Shown: positions 10,361-21,901, counted from the stretch's first letter. The stretch is 64,000 nucleotides of DNA from Euborellia annulipes (GCA_023213315.1 JAKCPI010014213.1:310001-374000); one strand, 5' to 3'. Translations and numbers: made by a program. Notes: generated by a model from the letters alone, not told the origin.

Positions 10361-12235
10361 GTGAAAAAGATTATTTATCAGTTTGCGTCTGCCCCAAGAC
10401 TCGCCAAACAATGTTTTTTGGTTCTTGTAGACCTTTTTGCGTTTCCTGTTATTTTGTGGTTTTGTTACGCCCTCCGTTTATTTGACTTAGGTGCTGAAGT
10501 TATCCCAGGCATTAACTATGGAGTAGCGATTGTTACTATCGTTGCTATTTTAAGTTTAATGGTAACAGGGGTATATCGGTTTATTGTCCGTACTTTTAAC
10601 GAAGCCTTTATTGCAAAATTAGCGCTTGCTGTTGCACTGATGGTAGTTGTTTTATATAGCCTAAATGCATTCTCGGCAGCTTTTGTTCCAACATCAATTC
10701 CTTTGATGTTTGGTTTCTTAATGTTTAGTTGGGTTTGGTGTAGCCGTGCATTTATCCGATTTATTGTAAAGTCTGCATTACTCACAGGGGAAGAGAGAAA
10801 GCGTATCGCAATTTATGGTGCAGGTGATGCTGGTCAGCAAATTGCAGCTGTGCTTTATCGTTCTGGCAACCATTTACCTGTCTTCTTCATTGACGATAAT
10901 AGTTCTTTGCAAGACCATATGGTTGGCGGTTTAAAAGTACTATCTTTAGAAAAAGCTTTACAACGGTTTGAAAAATATAAAACTGATGAAATTTTATTAG
11001 CATTACCTTCAGTAGGTCGCGTACGTAAAAGTGAAATTATTCAACAGTTAGAACCTGCACATCTTAAAATTACTGAACTTCCTGGCCTTACTCAGCTGGT
11101 TGATGGTGAACTAAAAGTTGCTGATATTCGTGAAGTAGACATTGTTGATTTATTGGGACGTGATCCAGTACCACCTGTAGATCATTTACTTGCAAAAAAT
11201 ATTCATAATAAAATCGTAATGGTAACAGGGGCTGGTGGTTCTATTGGCTCGGAGTTATGTCGACAAATTATTAAAAATCAACCTAAAATGTTGATCATTT
11301 ATGAAATTACGGAATTTGCTCTTTACAGCATTGATAGAGAATTACGTCTAAGTGCTCAATGTGCAATTATTCCAATTTTAGGTACTGTTCAGGATCAACA
11401 AAAACTAGAGCGTATTATTGAGCAATATAGCGTACAGACTGTTTATCATGCCGCTGCCTATAAACATGTACCTTTAGTAGAATGTAACCCTATTGCTGGC
11501 CTGAAGAACAATGCAATTGGAACAGCGAATAGTTTAAATGCAGCTGTGAAAAAGGGTGTTGAGACATTCGTTCTAATCTCGACTGATAAAGCCGTACGTC
11601 CAACCAATGTTATGGGCGCCTCAAAACGCATGGCTGAGCTTTATTGTCAGGCAATGGCTGAAGCTCAAAAGCAAACTCAAATTAGTATTGTACGTTTTGG
11701 TAATGTATTAGGTTCTTCAGGCTCTGTAGTTCCCTTATTTAAAAATCAGATTGCAAAAGGTGGTCCTATTACTGTGACTCATCCTGATGTAACACGCTAC
11801 TTCATGACCATTCCTGAAGCATCTCAGTTAGTTATTCAAGCTGGTGCTCTAGGTAAAGGCGGAGATGTCTTTTTACTTGATATGGGTGAACCTGTCCGTA
11901 TTCAGGATTTAGCTCGACAAATGATTTCTTTAAGTGGTTTAACTGTGCGTGAACAAGACTCAGAGCAAGGGGATATCGCAATTCACTACAGCGGATTACG
12001 CCCAGGTGAAAAACTTTACGAAGAATTATTAATTGATCAAGAAAATACTGAATATACCGAGCACAGTAGAATTCTTCGATCATTTGAAAAGTTTTATCCT
12101 CTTACAGAGATTCAAGAGGTTTTTGATCGAGTGAATAATATGACTGCTGTCCAGCAAGATATTGATTGGGCGCTATGTCAACTCGAACACTATGTTGATG
12201 GTTATAAACGTAGTAAAGATATTATGGTTAATTAG
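10361..12235 (+). CDS. gdr: UDP-HexNAc 4,6-dehydratase, membrane-anchored (PglF/WbpM-like)
   Basis: First enzyme of the diamino-sugar route: NAD-dependent 4,6-dehydration of UDP-GlcNAc. It has 624 uninterrupted residues. Four hydrophobic helices lie at about 18-135, then a CoA-binding-like Rossmann domain ([19 protein letters not shown] near 152), then the SDR catalytic domain with [16 protein letters not shown] (about 287), [11 protein letters not shown] (370) and SSDKAV-type [17 protein letters not shown] (407). In the latter the usual SDR Tyr of the active site is replaced by Met (T-N-V-M-G-A-S-K), as in WbpM-type enzymes. The start is GTG 10361. An out-of-frame ATG at 10315 is ignored. 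Together with the upstream aminotransferase and acetyltransferase it supplies UDP-QuiNAc4NAc or a related sugar. Confidence 0.9.
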   Translation: MKKIIYQFASAPRLAKQCFLVLVDLFAFPVILWFCYALRLFDLGAEVIPGINYGVAIVTIVAILSLMVTGVYRFIVRTFNEAFIAKLALAVALMVVVLYSLNAFSAAFVPTSIPLMFGFLMFSWVWCSRAFIRFIVKSALLTGEERKRIAIYGAGDAGQQIAAVLYRSGNHLPVFFIDDNSSLQDHMVGGLKVLSLEKALQRFEKYKTDEILLALPSVGRVRKSEIIQQLEPAHLKITELPGLTQLVDGELKVADIREVDIVDLLGRDPVPPVDHLLAKNIHNKIVMVTGAGGSIGSELCRQIIKNQPKMLIIYEITEFALYSIDRELRLSAQCAIIPILGTVQDQQKLERIIEQYSVQTVYHAAAYKHVPLVECNPIAGLKNNAIGTANSLNAAVKKGVETFVLISTDKAVRPTNVMGASKRMAELYCQAMAEAQKQTQISIVRFGNVLGSSGSVVPLFKNQIAKGGPITVTHPDVTRYFMTIPEASQLVIQAGALGKGGDVFLLDMGEPVRIQDLARQMISLSGLTVREQDSEQGDIAIHYSGLRPGEKLYEELLIDQENTEYTEHSRILRSFEKFYPLTEIQEVFDRVNNMTAVQQDIDWALCQLEHYVDGYKRSKDIMVN

Positions 12236-12246
12236 AGAGTAAATGT

Positions 12247-13124
12247 GTGATTAAAAAGGCAGTTTTACCAGTAGCCGGTTTAGGCACGCGTTTTTTACCA
12301 GCAAGTAAGTCCATTCCAAAAGAGATGGTAACAGTTGTTGACCGTCCAGCCAATTGAATATGTAGTACGTGAGGCAGTAGAAGCAGGAATTGAACAAATT
12401 ATTTTGGTGACTCACTCTTCAAAAGCGTCAATTGAAAATTATTTTGATCGGAACTTTGAATTAGAAACAACATTAGAGCAAAAAAAGAAATTTGATTTAC
12501 TTGCAGAAATTACCCAAATTGTTCCTCCCCATGTGAGTGTTGTAAGTGTAAGACAACCTCAGCCTTTAGGTTTAGGACATGCGGTTTTATGTGCAAAAGA
12601 GTATTGTTGGCCAAGATGATTTTGCTGTGTTATTGCCAGATGTATTAGTGAAAGACGACTCGGGGCGAAATGATTTAACTCGTATGATTGCACGTTATGA
12701 TGCAATTCAAGCCGCTCAGATTATGGTAGAAGCCGTACCTGATAACCTTGTTGATCAATATGGAATTGTAGATGTAACGCATAGCCCTAATGAGGGTGAA
12801 AGTATTGCTATGCAAGGCATTGTTGAAAAACCTGCAGTAGGCTCTGCACCTTCTAATCTTTCTGTGGTTGGTCGCTATGTATTACCTGCAAAAATTATGC
12901 AACTTTTGGAAAACACACCAAAAGGTGCAGGTAATGAAATTCAGTTAACTGATGCGATTGCGATGTTACAAGAAACAGATATTGTTGAAGCCTATCGTAT
13001 GCAAGGCCAAACGTTTGACTGCGGTAGTAAGCTTGGATATTTAAAAGCTGTATTGCATTATGGAATTCAACATCCTAAATTAGGGTTGGAATTTAAACAG
13101 CTAATTCAAGAGCTTAAGTTGTAG
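12247..13124 (+). CDS. galU: UTP-glucose-1-phosphate uridylyltransferase (two frameshifts)
   Basis: Makes UDP-glucose from UTP and glucose-1-phosphate. GTG 12247 starts [20 protein letters not shown], the canonical nucleotide-binding signature, followed by [22 protein letters not shown] and a C-terminal [11 protein letters not shown] motif. The frame breaks at 12352-12353 (extra A) and in the A run 12595-12598 (extra A). The full protein would be about 291 residues, normal for bacterial GalU. It is the first of the shared housekeeping genes at this end of the K locus; with gpi and pgm it feeds UDP-glucose to the dehydrogenase and epimerase. Confidence 0.92.
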
Positions 13125-13185
13125 TATTGTGTAGTTCTACTTAAACATTTGTAAGAACTGCTGAATATAATAAACAATCAATATA

Positions 13186-13210
13186 TTCTCTTCCCTTAAC
13201 GGGAAGAGAA
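13186..13210. repeat. perfect 10 bp inverted repeat between galU and ugd
   Basis: TTCTCTTCCC (13186-13195) and GGGAAGAGAA (13201-13210) flank a five-base TTAAC loop. The stem is strong for this AT-rich spacer but has no T tract after it, so it is not a standard intrinsic terminator. It could stabilise or process the mRNA between galU and ugd. Confidence 0.6.
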
Positions 13211-13241
13211 ATCTATAGAATATTAAAAAATCAGGTGTGCA

Positions 13242-14505
13242 ATGAAAATCGCAGTGTTTGGAACCACCTTACACGCTGGTGTAATGGCAGCATTACTGGC
13301 TGAATATGGTAATCAGATTTATTGGTGCACAAGTGTCACCTGCGAAGAAAATATTTCTGTACTTTCTTATCAAGATCAAGAAGTTAATAATTATTTGAGT
13401 AAACAAAGAAAATCGGGTTTTTTACAAGAAAGCCCTTTTTCTGCAATTCCATTGGATGTTGAAGTTTATTTATTCTGTTTTAGTCCGACACAAATTGAAC
13501 TTGCATTAAAAACGGTTGAGAAATTGAGTGAACGACCAATTGTTCACCCACGGTTAATGATTAATGGTTCTACTTTTGGTTTGCACGGTACAGAAAAATT
13601 AAAACAGCATTTGCCAAAAGATGAGTGGGTTTACTTTCCTGATGTGATTCAAGAAGGTAATGCCATTAATAGTGTATTGAATGTAAAACATGTCATTATC
13701 GGTGTGGAATCTAGAGATGCAAGTGAAACTATGCAGGAGTTATTGCGTCCTTTTTTCCAATTTAGTTACCAATATTTATTTATGCCGATTTTAGATGCTG
13801 AGTTCACCAAGCTCAGTATCTCTGGCATGTTAGCGACTCGCATTAGCTATATGAATGATTTAGCCATGGTGGCCGAGAAACTCGGTATTGATATTGCTAA
13901 TGTGAAACATGGTATTGCTGCAGATACACGCATTGGTGCGGCTTATTTGTCGGCTGGTGTTGGATTTGGTGGTGAAAACTTTTCTCATGATATTTTAACC
14001 CTTTCAAGTACTGTTTCTGAAACTGGGGCGAAAAGCCGACTTTTAGAGCAAGTCTGGGCTATTAACGAACAACAAAAAGAAATTTTATTCCGTAAATTAT
14101 GGAATTATTATCATTGTAATTTGAACGGGAAAACCGTAGCTATTTGGGGTGCATCTTTTAAAGAAAATACCTCAAGCATACATAACTCCCCAATTCATAT
14201 TTTGTTAGCTGCATTATGGGCGCAAGGTGTAACTGTACGTTTGCATGATCCTCAAGCATTAGATGAGATTGCGGCTACATATGGTTCACGTGAAGATTTA
14301 GTACTCTGTACTGATCAATATGAGGCAAGTACAAGGTGCACATGCATTGTGTTTGATAACAGCATGGAAACAGTACTGGAGTCCAGATTTTAAGCGGTTA
14401 CAACAAATGATGGAGCATCCTTTAATTTTGGATGGGCGTAATATTTATGACCCAGCATATGTAAAGGCTAAGGGCTTTGCTTATGAAGGAGTAGGTCGTT
14501 TATGA
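13242..14505 (+). CDS. ugd: degenerate UDP-glucose dehydrogenase paralogue of the K locus core (frameshifted)
   Basis: Annotated as ugd by position, and it has the three-domain layout of the family, but key residues are missing. The dinucleotide motif reads [12 protein letters not shown] instead of GxGYVG. The substrate loop reads [11 protein letters not shown] instead of NPEFLx[13 protein letters not shown] replaces KY-A-N. The catalytic-Cys segment reads [13 protein letters not shown], with Asn where Cys should be and His for the Lys of PKD. The C-terminal UDP-binding fold ([16 protein letters not shown]) is kept. One extra A near 14324 shifts the last 60 codons. Start ATG 13242; the stop overlaps gpi (ATGA). 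I predict no normal dehydrogenase activity. The substitutions are substitutions, not frameshift artefacts. Confidence 0.82.
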
Positions 14506-16172
14506 GTAAATCTATAGAAAAGTTTCCTAAAGAATTAGTTTCACCTTTACTAAAACTAGAGTCTCTGGGTGAAAAAAATTCAAAATTACAAATAAAAGAA
14601 TTGTTCGCGACAGAACCAGATCGCTTTCAACAATATTCTATAAAGTTTGATCCACTGGTTTTTGATTATAGTAAGCATCGTGTTACCCAAGATATTTTGG
14701 AACAATTGGTGGCTCTAGCGAAAACCAAACAGTTAAATCAATGGGTAGAACGTTTTTTTCACAAGATAAAGTGAATTGTACTGAGCAACGTGCAGCAATG
14801 CATTGGGCACTACGTTTGCCAGCTGACTATTCAAAATTCCCGGATTTAACAGAGCAAGTCCATAACCAGTTACAACGTATGTATACGTTAGTGGAAAAAA
14901 TCCATGCTGGGCAATATCGCGGCGCCACTGGTGAAGTGATTCAGGACGTTGTCAATATTGGAGTGGGCGGGTCAGATTTAGGACCACAAATGGTCACTCA
15001 TGCATTGTCTGATTTCAAGGTAAAAACGGCTAAGCCTTTAAATGTTCACTTTGTTTCAACAATGGATGGTAGTCAGTTGTCGGAGTTGCTCCATCAACTT
15101 CGCCCGGAAACGACACTCTTTATTATTTCATCGAAGTCTTTTGGTACGATTGACACCTTATCAAATGCTCAAACGGTGCGTCAGTGGCTTGAAAAGGCTT
15201 TGGGAAAACATAGCCGAGTTTTAAAAAGTCATTTTGTTGGTGTCTCAACAAAAGCAGAAAAAATGTCAGAATGGGGAATTGCCCCTGAAAACCAATTACT
15301 ACTTTGGGATTGGGTAGGTGGTCGTTATTCACTATGGTCATGTATTGGTTTGCCTATTGCTCTAACGATTGGTGTTGAAGGCTTCCAACAACTGTTAGCT
15401 GGTGCTCATGCAATAGATGAACATTTCCAAAATACAAGTTTTGAGCAGAATATCCCTGTTTTAATGGGGGCTATTGGGCGTTTGGAACAATAATTTTCTC
15501 AATATTCAAACCCATGCTGTATTACCCTATGATGGACGCTTAAAGTATTTTGCTGCGTATTTGCAACAGCTTGAAATGGAGTCTAATGGAAAATCGGTGC
15601 AACGTAGTGGTCAGAAGGTTGAGCTAGATACTTGCCCAATTGTGTGGGGTGAGGTAGGACCAAATGCTCAACATGCCTTCTATCAATTATTACACCAAGG
15701 GACGCAAGCTGTAAGTTGCGACTTTATTGCGCCGATTCAACGTTACAATTCTGACCATTTTACCTATGTTGAAAATGCTGAGGCATTAGTAGAGCAACAT
15801 CATCTTGCATTATCGAATTGTTTGGCACAATCACGATTATTGGCTTTTGGTAATGAGGCGTTGGACTCAACTGAGTTAGAAAAACTACCAATTCATAAAC
15901 AATATGAAGGCAACCAACCAAGCTCAACAGTATTATTAAAAGAGCTGAACCCTTATAGCTTGGGAATGTTGATTGCTTTATATGAGCATAAAGTTTTTGT
16001 GCAGTCTGTAATCTGGAATATTAACCCGTTTGATCAATGGGGCGTCGAGAAAGGTAAACAGATTGCTGATCAGTTACTCCCAATTTTAAATGGTGTTCAA
16101 AATGATCTTTCAGCATTGGATGCCTCAACACGCGGATTAATTAAAATATTATTAGGAAAAGTAGATGGCTAA
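14502..16172 (+). CDS. gpi: glucose-6-phosphate isomerase (two frameshifts)
   Basis: Interconverts glucose-6-phosphate and fructose-6-phosphate, linking capsule sugar supply to central metabolism. Family motifs: [16 protein letters not shown] near residue 150, [10 protein letters not shown] near 206, [16 protein letters not shown] near 270 and the C-terminal [18 protein letters not shown] containing the PGI signature 2. Breaks lie at the T run 14752-14758 (one T short) and GGG 15477-15479 (one extra G). The full length would be about 556 residues. The start overlaps ugd and the end overlaps gne1 by 8 bp, so translation is coupled through the block. Confidence 0.94.
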
Positions 16173-17188
16173 AATTCTAGTTACTGGTGGTGCTGGTTAT
16201 ATTGGCTCACACACCTGTGTAGAGCTTTTAGAAGCAGGTCATGAAGTTGTTGTTTTTGATAATCTTTCAAACAGTTCAGAAGAGTCATTAAACCGAGTTA
16301 AAGACCTTACACAAAAAAGTTTAACTTTTGTGCGGGGTGATATCCGTAATGCAGATGAGCTTGATCGTGTTTTTCAGAGTCATTCAATTGACGCTGTTAT
16401 TCACTTCGCAGGTTTAAAAGCAGTTGGTGAAAGCCAAGAAAAGCCACTTATTTATTTTGATAATAATATCGCTGGTAGTACTCAATTAGTTAAATCGATG
16501 GAAAAGGCAGGTGTCTATACTCTCGTATTTAGCTCTTCTGCGACAGTATATGATGAAGCCAACATTTCTCCATTAAATGAAGACATGCCAACAGGCATGC
16601 CAAGTAACAACTATGGTTATACTAAGTTGATTGTTGAACAGTTATTGCAAAAATTATCAGAGTCAAATTCTGAATGGTCGATAGCTTTATTACGTTACTT
16701 TAACCCCGTAGGTGCACATAAGAGTGGACGTATTGGTGAAGACCCGCAAGGTATTCCAAATAATTTAATGCCTTATGTCACTCAAGTTGCTGTGGGTCGC
16801 CGTGAAAAATTATCTATTTATGGTAACGACTATGACACAGTAGATGGTACTGGCGTACGTGACTATATCCATGTGGTGGATTTAGCGAATGCACATTTAT
16901 GTGCTCTAAATAACCGATTAGAAGCAAGAGGTTGCCGTGCATGGAATATTGGCACAGGTAATGGCTCATCTGTGTTGCAAGTTAAAAATACATTTGAACA
17001 GGTCAATGGTGTACTCGTTGCTTTTGAATTTACAACACGCCGAGCAGGAGATGTGGCGACGTCTTTTGCAGAGAATGCTCGTGCAGTTGCTGAGTTAGGG
17101 TTGGCAACCACAATATGGATTAGAGGATATGCTTAAGGATAGCTGGAACTGGCAGAAACAGAATCCTAATGGTTATAAAGAAGATTAA
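16165..17188 (+). CDS. gne1: UDP-glucose/UDP-GlcNAc 4-epimerase (frameshifted at the 3' end)
   Basis: NAD-dependent SDR epimerase that makes UDP-galactose and/or UDP-GalNAc. It shows [21 protein letters not shown] at the N-terminus, [10 protein letters not shown] near 83, [17 protein letters not shown] near 122 and the catalytic Y-x3-K in [11 protein letters not shown] near 150. [18 protein letters not shown] follows at about 177. One extra G in GGG 17098-17100 shifts the last 30 codons; read in the next frame the stop is at 17186-17188, giving about 340 residues. Called gne1 in A. baumannii K loci; galE would be the general name. Confidence 0.9.
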
Positions 17189-17497
17189 GTGAATTTATAA
17201 GTTTTAATTGAAAGAGAAAATTTACTTATGATCAAAGTGGTTGGAATTAGCAGAAGCAAGATTAAACAAGGAAAAGCTAGTTGTATGAGTTGTGCGTAAG
17301 ATTATGTAATGTTTATTGGAATATGACAATTCTATGAAAATTTAACATTACTGTAGTATAATTAAAAAGAAAGCAAAATTTTTACATTGTGAGGTTTTGT
17401 CACCTTTAGACGTTTCTCACGATTTATTTAGTAATTTTTTATAAATGCAATATCACCTAATAAAAGTTGATATTGCATTTTTTGATGATGAGTATAT
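17189..17497 (+). promoter_or_regulatory. gne1-pgt1 spacer with candidate -10 box
   Basis: A noncoding spacer of about 309 bases. TATAAT at 17357-17362 is a perfect -10 box with only a weak ATGAAA at 17334-17339 as -35. It may start a short transcript running into the terminator at 17443-17483. No open reading frame with a plausible start was found here. Confidence 0.35.
17443..17483 (+). terminator. intrinsic terminator between gne1 and pgt1
   Basis: A perfect 13 bp inverted repeat, AAATGCAATATCA (17443-17455) and TGATATTGCATTT (17468-17480), is followed by further Ts. It is AT-rich but long. It lies just 15 bases before the pgt1 start, so it would limit read-through from the galU-gne1 block into pgt1. 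Confidence 0.65.
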
Positions 17498-18959
17498 ATG
17501 CATTTTTATACTAATAGTAATAGAGAAAAGTTAATATATTATTTATCTATTACTTTTCTAGCATATACTTTTTCTTACTTTCTAGGATATCGTGAAGTCT
17601 ACTATTTCTGTATAAATTTTTTATTGATTTTATTTGCTGGGAAAAATAAATTTAGCTTAAATTTTATGGCTATTTTATTTTCTTCTTTAATTTTATATTT
17701 ACCAATAGGTCTCAATTTCGGTGCATTAAGTGCTGGTTATGTGATATCAGCAATGCAAACGGATATCTCTGAAACATGGGAATTTATAGGCAATATAGGA
17801 TTAAGTGCTTTTTTTCTAATGGGGTTTACGTTATATTTTTTGGTTTACTTTTATAAAAAAAGTAAACCAAAAAATATAAGAGTTATTTATTTTCTTATAT
17901 TTATAATATTTTTACTTTATTCACCACCAATAAGATTTTTGGGCGATGCTTTGAACTTCTTTAAAAAGCTAGAGCTGAGATGGTATTGATTTTTGGATCA
18001 GTCTAAGCAGCCTGATAATTTTCATATAGCAGAAGCTCATAAAAAATATAAAAATATTATTGTTATAATTGGTGAAAGTGTATCTCGGGAGTATATGTCA
18101 ATAAATGGCTATCCTTTAAATACAACACCTTGGCTTAAGGAAAAAGCCACCGGATATTTTTTTAATCAATATATTTCAACTGCACCCAATACAGCTATTT
18201 CTTTACCAAGAACCTTGGCTATAAGTGATGGTAAAAATATACAGATGAATAATAATATAGTTGCCTTAGTTAAAAAAAGCGGATACGAAACTTTTTGGTT
18301 GTCAAATCAAGGCTATATTGGAAAGCATGATACCCCTGTAAGTATAATTGGTGCTCAAGCACAGAATACAGTCTTTCTAAAAAAAGGAGATTATAATTCT
18401 AAGAATATTGATGATTTTGAATTATTAAAATATTTAAAAAGAGTAACTAAGAAGAATAATGATAAAGTGATTTTGTATGCATATGATGGGCTCTCATCCA
18501 AATACTTGCATGCGATTACAAGGGTATCCAATAAGAATTCACAAGAAAATGAGTAAATCAGTAGATTGTTACTTAGCCTCTTTATCTAAATTAGATACTT
18601 TTTTAAAAGAAACTAATCAAATTTTAGAAAGTACACGACAATCTTATGCTATCTTTTACTTTTCAGATCATGGTCTTACTATAGATAAAAATATTAATCC
18701 AATTAGACATGCAAATAATACCAAACAGAACTACAATATTCCTTTCTTTATTTTTACGAGTGATAAGAAAGATAAAACTTTAATTGATTATCCTGTGAGT
18801 GCATTTGATTTTTTATCAATATTTCAATGGATTGTTGGTATTAAGAGTAATGAAATTCCATTTATTTTCCCATATAAACATGATAAAAAAGAGATTAAAG
18901 TTTTTGATGGTAAGACCATGATAAATTATAAGATATTAAAAAATGAAATTATATATTAA
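17498..18959 (+). pseudogene. pgt1: Pgt1-type membrane sulfatase/phosphoglycerol or phosphoethanolamine transferase, disrupted
   Basis: Alkaline-phosphatase-superfamily inner-membrane transferase normally found after gne1 in A. baumannii K loci. Four hydrophobic helices occupy the first 160 residues. A periplasmic catalytic domain begins with VIIGESVSREYMSINGY (metal-site E and the nucleophile region), has NTAISLPRTLA near residue 235 (catalytic Thr region) and ends with YFSDHGLTID (metal-binding D-H). Two lesions: an in-frame TGA at 17987-17989 (reading resumes in the same frame, so this is a substitution rather than an indel) and an extra G near 18479 that breaks the HMMGSH metal motif. Gene length matches the family (about 485 codons). 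The indel may be error; the TGA could be real. Confidence 0.72.
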
Positions 18960-18992
18960 ATAAAGTTATTGATTAAAATTAGGTTAAAAATC

Positions 18993-19027
18993 TTAAGCCA
19001 ATAGAAATTATATTGCTACTGGCTTAA
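18993..19027. terminator. bidirectional terminator hairpin after pgt1
   Basis: TTAAGCCAATAG (18993-19004) pairs with CTACTGGCTTAA (19016-19027) with one mismatch, followed by TCTTTATTTATT on the plus strand. It sits between the pgt1 stop and the convergent pseudogene stop, so it can serve both directions. Confidence 0.65.
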
Positions 19028-19030
19028 TCT

Positions 19031-19870
19031 TTATTTATTAGCAAAATTTATGATTGCTTTTGCAGCACCTTTATTAATGTCAAATATTGGTTTTTTACCA
19101 TTACTTAATACTCCAATACTTGAATCCAAAATTATAATACCATCTACATCCTTTGAATTAATATAATCTAATCTTTGCTTCATTTTCTGTTAAGTTAATG
19201 GGTATATAATATGATTTTTAAAAAAATCTTTATCCAGATAGGAACTTGAAAAATAAGGAATAACTTTTAAATTATATTTGCTTGTATACTTTTTACTTTC
19301 ACTTAATTGGTGATCAGTACGTTTCTTCCACTCTCCAAGTCTCTAAACCAGTTGTTATATATAACAGGACTTAGAAAATAAACTTTTTTGGCAATCTCTT
19401 TATATTGTTGATTTAATTTAAGATATTTTTTTCAGTCATCTGATCCATGGATTCTGAACCAAAAACCGTTTGTGGTAGTACAGCAAAGACTCCAACTGGT
19501 GCGGCACCTTCATATTGATGATAAAAATCTAGTATTTGATTAAGAATAGGTAAAACAGTTTGAGGTTTTAAATTTATTGCCTATTTTGATATCAAAAGAT
19601 ATAGGTATATGTGGGTATTTTTTGAAAACATCAGCAATCATTTTTATTTTTGAGGATCTGGCCTTCCATGGGTTAGAAATTTATCATGATAAATAACTCG
19701 AATAGATTTTAGTTTATTCGTTGCCAAGAAATTTTGGAATTTCTGATTATCACTCATTAACTTTTCAATTTAATCAATATATTAATTCATATAATGTATT
19801 GACAAACCTCTAGACTATGGCTGAATGTTGAAAAGGATAATAAAATACCAATTATTATATATCACTTCAT
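19031..19870 (-). pseudogene. decayed secreted protein gene, unknown family
   Basis: Minus-strand gene remnant. The ATG at 19870 is followed by a signal-peptide-like stretch (YIIIGILLSFSTFSHS) interrupted by TGA at codon 3. Downstream, clearly protein-like segments alternate between frames: FLATNKLKSIRVIYHDKFLTH, then GAAPVGVFAVLPQTVFGS, then KKVYFLSPVIYNNWF, then DVDGIIILDSSIGVLSNGKK up to the stop at 19031. At least six lesions (frameshifts plus in-frame stops) fall in 840 bp, denser than nearly everywhere else in the window. This suggests real decay added to sequence error. I do not recognise the family. It lies in the accessory insert between pgt1 and pgm, beside an acyltransferase it may have worked with. 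Confidence 0.55.
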
Positions 19871-19914
19871 AAAAACTCCATTAGTGTAATGTATTAAATT
19901 CTTTATCTAGAATT

Positions 19915-21853
19915 TTATTTAAAAATTTTTTTAAATAAAGGAGTTAGTTGTGATGCTCCATATAAATTTAGATGATCATCATCAAAATATAATGGAATTC
20001 CTTTTTTTTTCAGAATAACAAATCTTTTCATCGCAAAAGAAATTCGTTGTATCTAGTATTTTAATTCCACATTTTTCAGCTGCTTCGTCTTGTGCTTCCC
20101 ATGCCAGTTGACTACGTTTAAGATGTGCTTCTCTAGTAATTATTAGAGGAGTAGCAGATTTTATAATTTCTCTATGTGCTAGTACTTTAGGTACATTCAC
20201 AGGAAATTCAGGTACAGGTCTTGTAACATAAACTTCATTATTTCTTGAAAATTTACATAGTGTATTTATATAGGCCTCTTTCATTGTTTTTTCATATTCA
20301 GCATTATATGCTTTAAATGGTCTATCTATATATCTTATAGGGTGGAGCATATCACTATCACCATCTTTTGCCCCATGGAATAAAACATTTATTCGATTAA
20401 CTATTAATATAGGAGTACCAGGGAATTGAGAAGTTTTTTGTAAAAACTTTGAGATGACCTCACCACATTTAAAATCTGGGCTATTAACTTTCTTTATTTT
20501 TTCTACAGTTGGACAGCCTGAATAGGTCCAGTCTATTAAAGCTGACTCTGGTGGCAGGGCTTCTTGAATAGCAGGTATCATCGCTTCAGCATGACTATCC
20601 CCAATAATAATTAGTTTTATATTTCCATTACCATATTTGCATTCCGGAATATTTACACCTGAACTTATTTGACATTTAGTAAAAAGAGGATTTCTTTCAT
20701 TACCCCTTTGTATTATTGTTTTTATATTTGGGGGGAATCTGTCTATTAAGCCATTTTTAAGATTTAGAAAATAGAAAATACTAATAGAGATAAATAGGTA
20801 CGTGAAAGTAATTAAATATCCAGAGTATATTTTTTTTTGAGATAACCATTTTTTAGAGGGAGTTTCTATGATTTTATATGAAATCCATCCTAAGAATATA
20901 GATAAAGCTATAGATGAAATAATATATATAATATTATTTTCTTTTTCTAAATAAGATAAATAAAATACAATTGGCCAATGCCATAAATATATAGAATAAG
21001 ATGAGTTTCCTAAAAATTGACAAATTTTATTGTTTGTAAATATAGAGTTGTTTTTGTTTGCGAGTAAAATTAAGAATGTTCCTAGAACAGGCAGGAAGGC
21101 ATTATAACTTGGCCATAAAGTTGCTCCTGTGAAAATGGTTAATGATATTCCTATAAGTATAAAACCTGTCAACTCAATAATTTTTTTTGTTAAATTACTA
21201 AGTGTTAAGTTTTTAAATAATAAAAATATCAAACCTCCAGCCAGCATTTCCCATGCACGAGTTGGAAGAAGGTAGAATGCTGCAGATGGATTTGATTTAG
21301 AAATAAGAATAGAGAGTGTAAAAGAAACTATAAATAAAATAATAAAAAATATTTTTAATATATTTGATGATCTAGATACATTATTTAAAAGTACTAACAA
21401 TAAGGGTAAAAGAATATAGAATTGCCATTCTACAGATAACGACCATGTATGTAATAGAATTTTTTCTTTAGAATTTGTATTAAAATAACCAGATTCTTCT
21501 AAATATTGTATATTTGAGACAAATTTTAAACTAGAGATAGCATGCTTTAAATAATTTTGAAGCTCTAAAGGTGTTAAAGTAAACCAGCCTATTAATAATA
21601 TAGTTAAACATAAAAAAACTAAAGTTGGGATTATTCTATTTGCTCTAAAAAGATAAAAATTAAAAATATTAAAAGATTTGTTCTCTAAGTTGTAAATAAT
21701 ATTTTTTGTCATTAGCAAACCTGAAATAACAAAAAAAATATCTACACCAATAAAACCCCCAGCAAAACCTAGAACTTCAAAATGGAATAGAACTACTAAT
21801 ATAACAGCATATGCTCTTAAACCATTTATATCATATCGGAAATTATTGTTCAT
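19915..21853 (-). CDS. OafA-like O-acyltransferase with C-terminal SGNH domain (3' frameshift)
   Basis: Membrane acyltransferase-3 family enzyme fused to a periplasmic SGNH hydrolase-like domain; such proteins O-acetylate capsule or O-antigen sugars. The start FRYDINGLRAYAVILVVLFHF has the conserved R/H region; FIGVDIFFVISGLLMT and LLHTWSLSVEWQFYILLPLLL follow, with ten or eleven membrane helices to about residue 360. The SGNH part starts at IIIGDSHAEAM near 420 (the GDS nucleophile). The frame ends early at 19982 because of one extra T in the run 20002-20010 (plus strand). Past it, the other frame reads FDDDHLNLYGASQ, giving the expected Asp-x-x-His catalytic motif, with a stop at 19915. About 645 residues. 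It probably modifies this capsule. Confidence 0.85.
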
Positions 21854-21901
21854 AGATTTTTATTAGCTTATCTGTGCCCTTAATAGAGGTTTTTTCTAAA
21901 G

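Noticed and set aside
10315..10480. ATG at 10315 opening a short frame across the gdr start
   Set aside because: It is out of frame with gdr and soon turns into Cys-rich nonsense; gdr has a complete frame from GTG 10361.
15042..15341. Short frames on both strands inside gpi
   Set aside because: They are shadows of the gpi coding sequence, with no starts, motifs or signals of their own.
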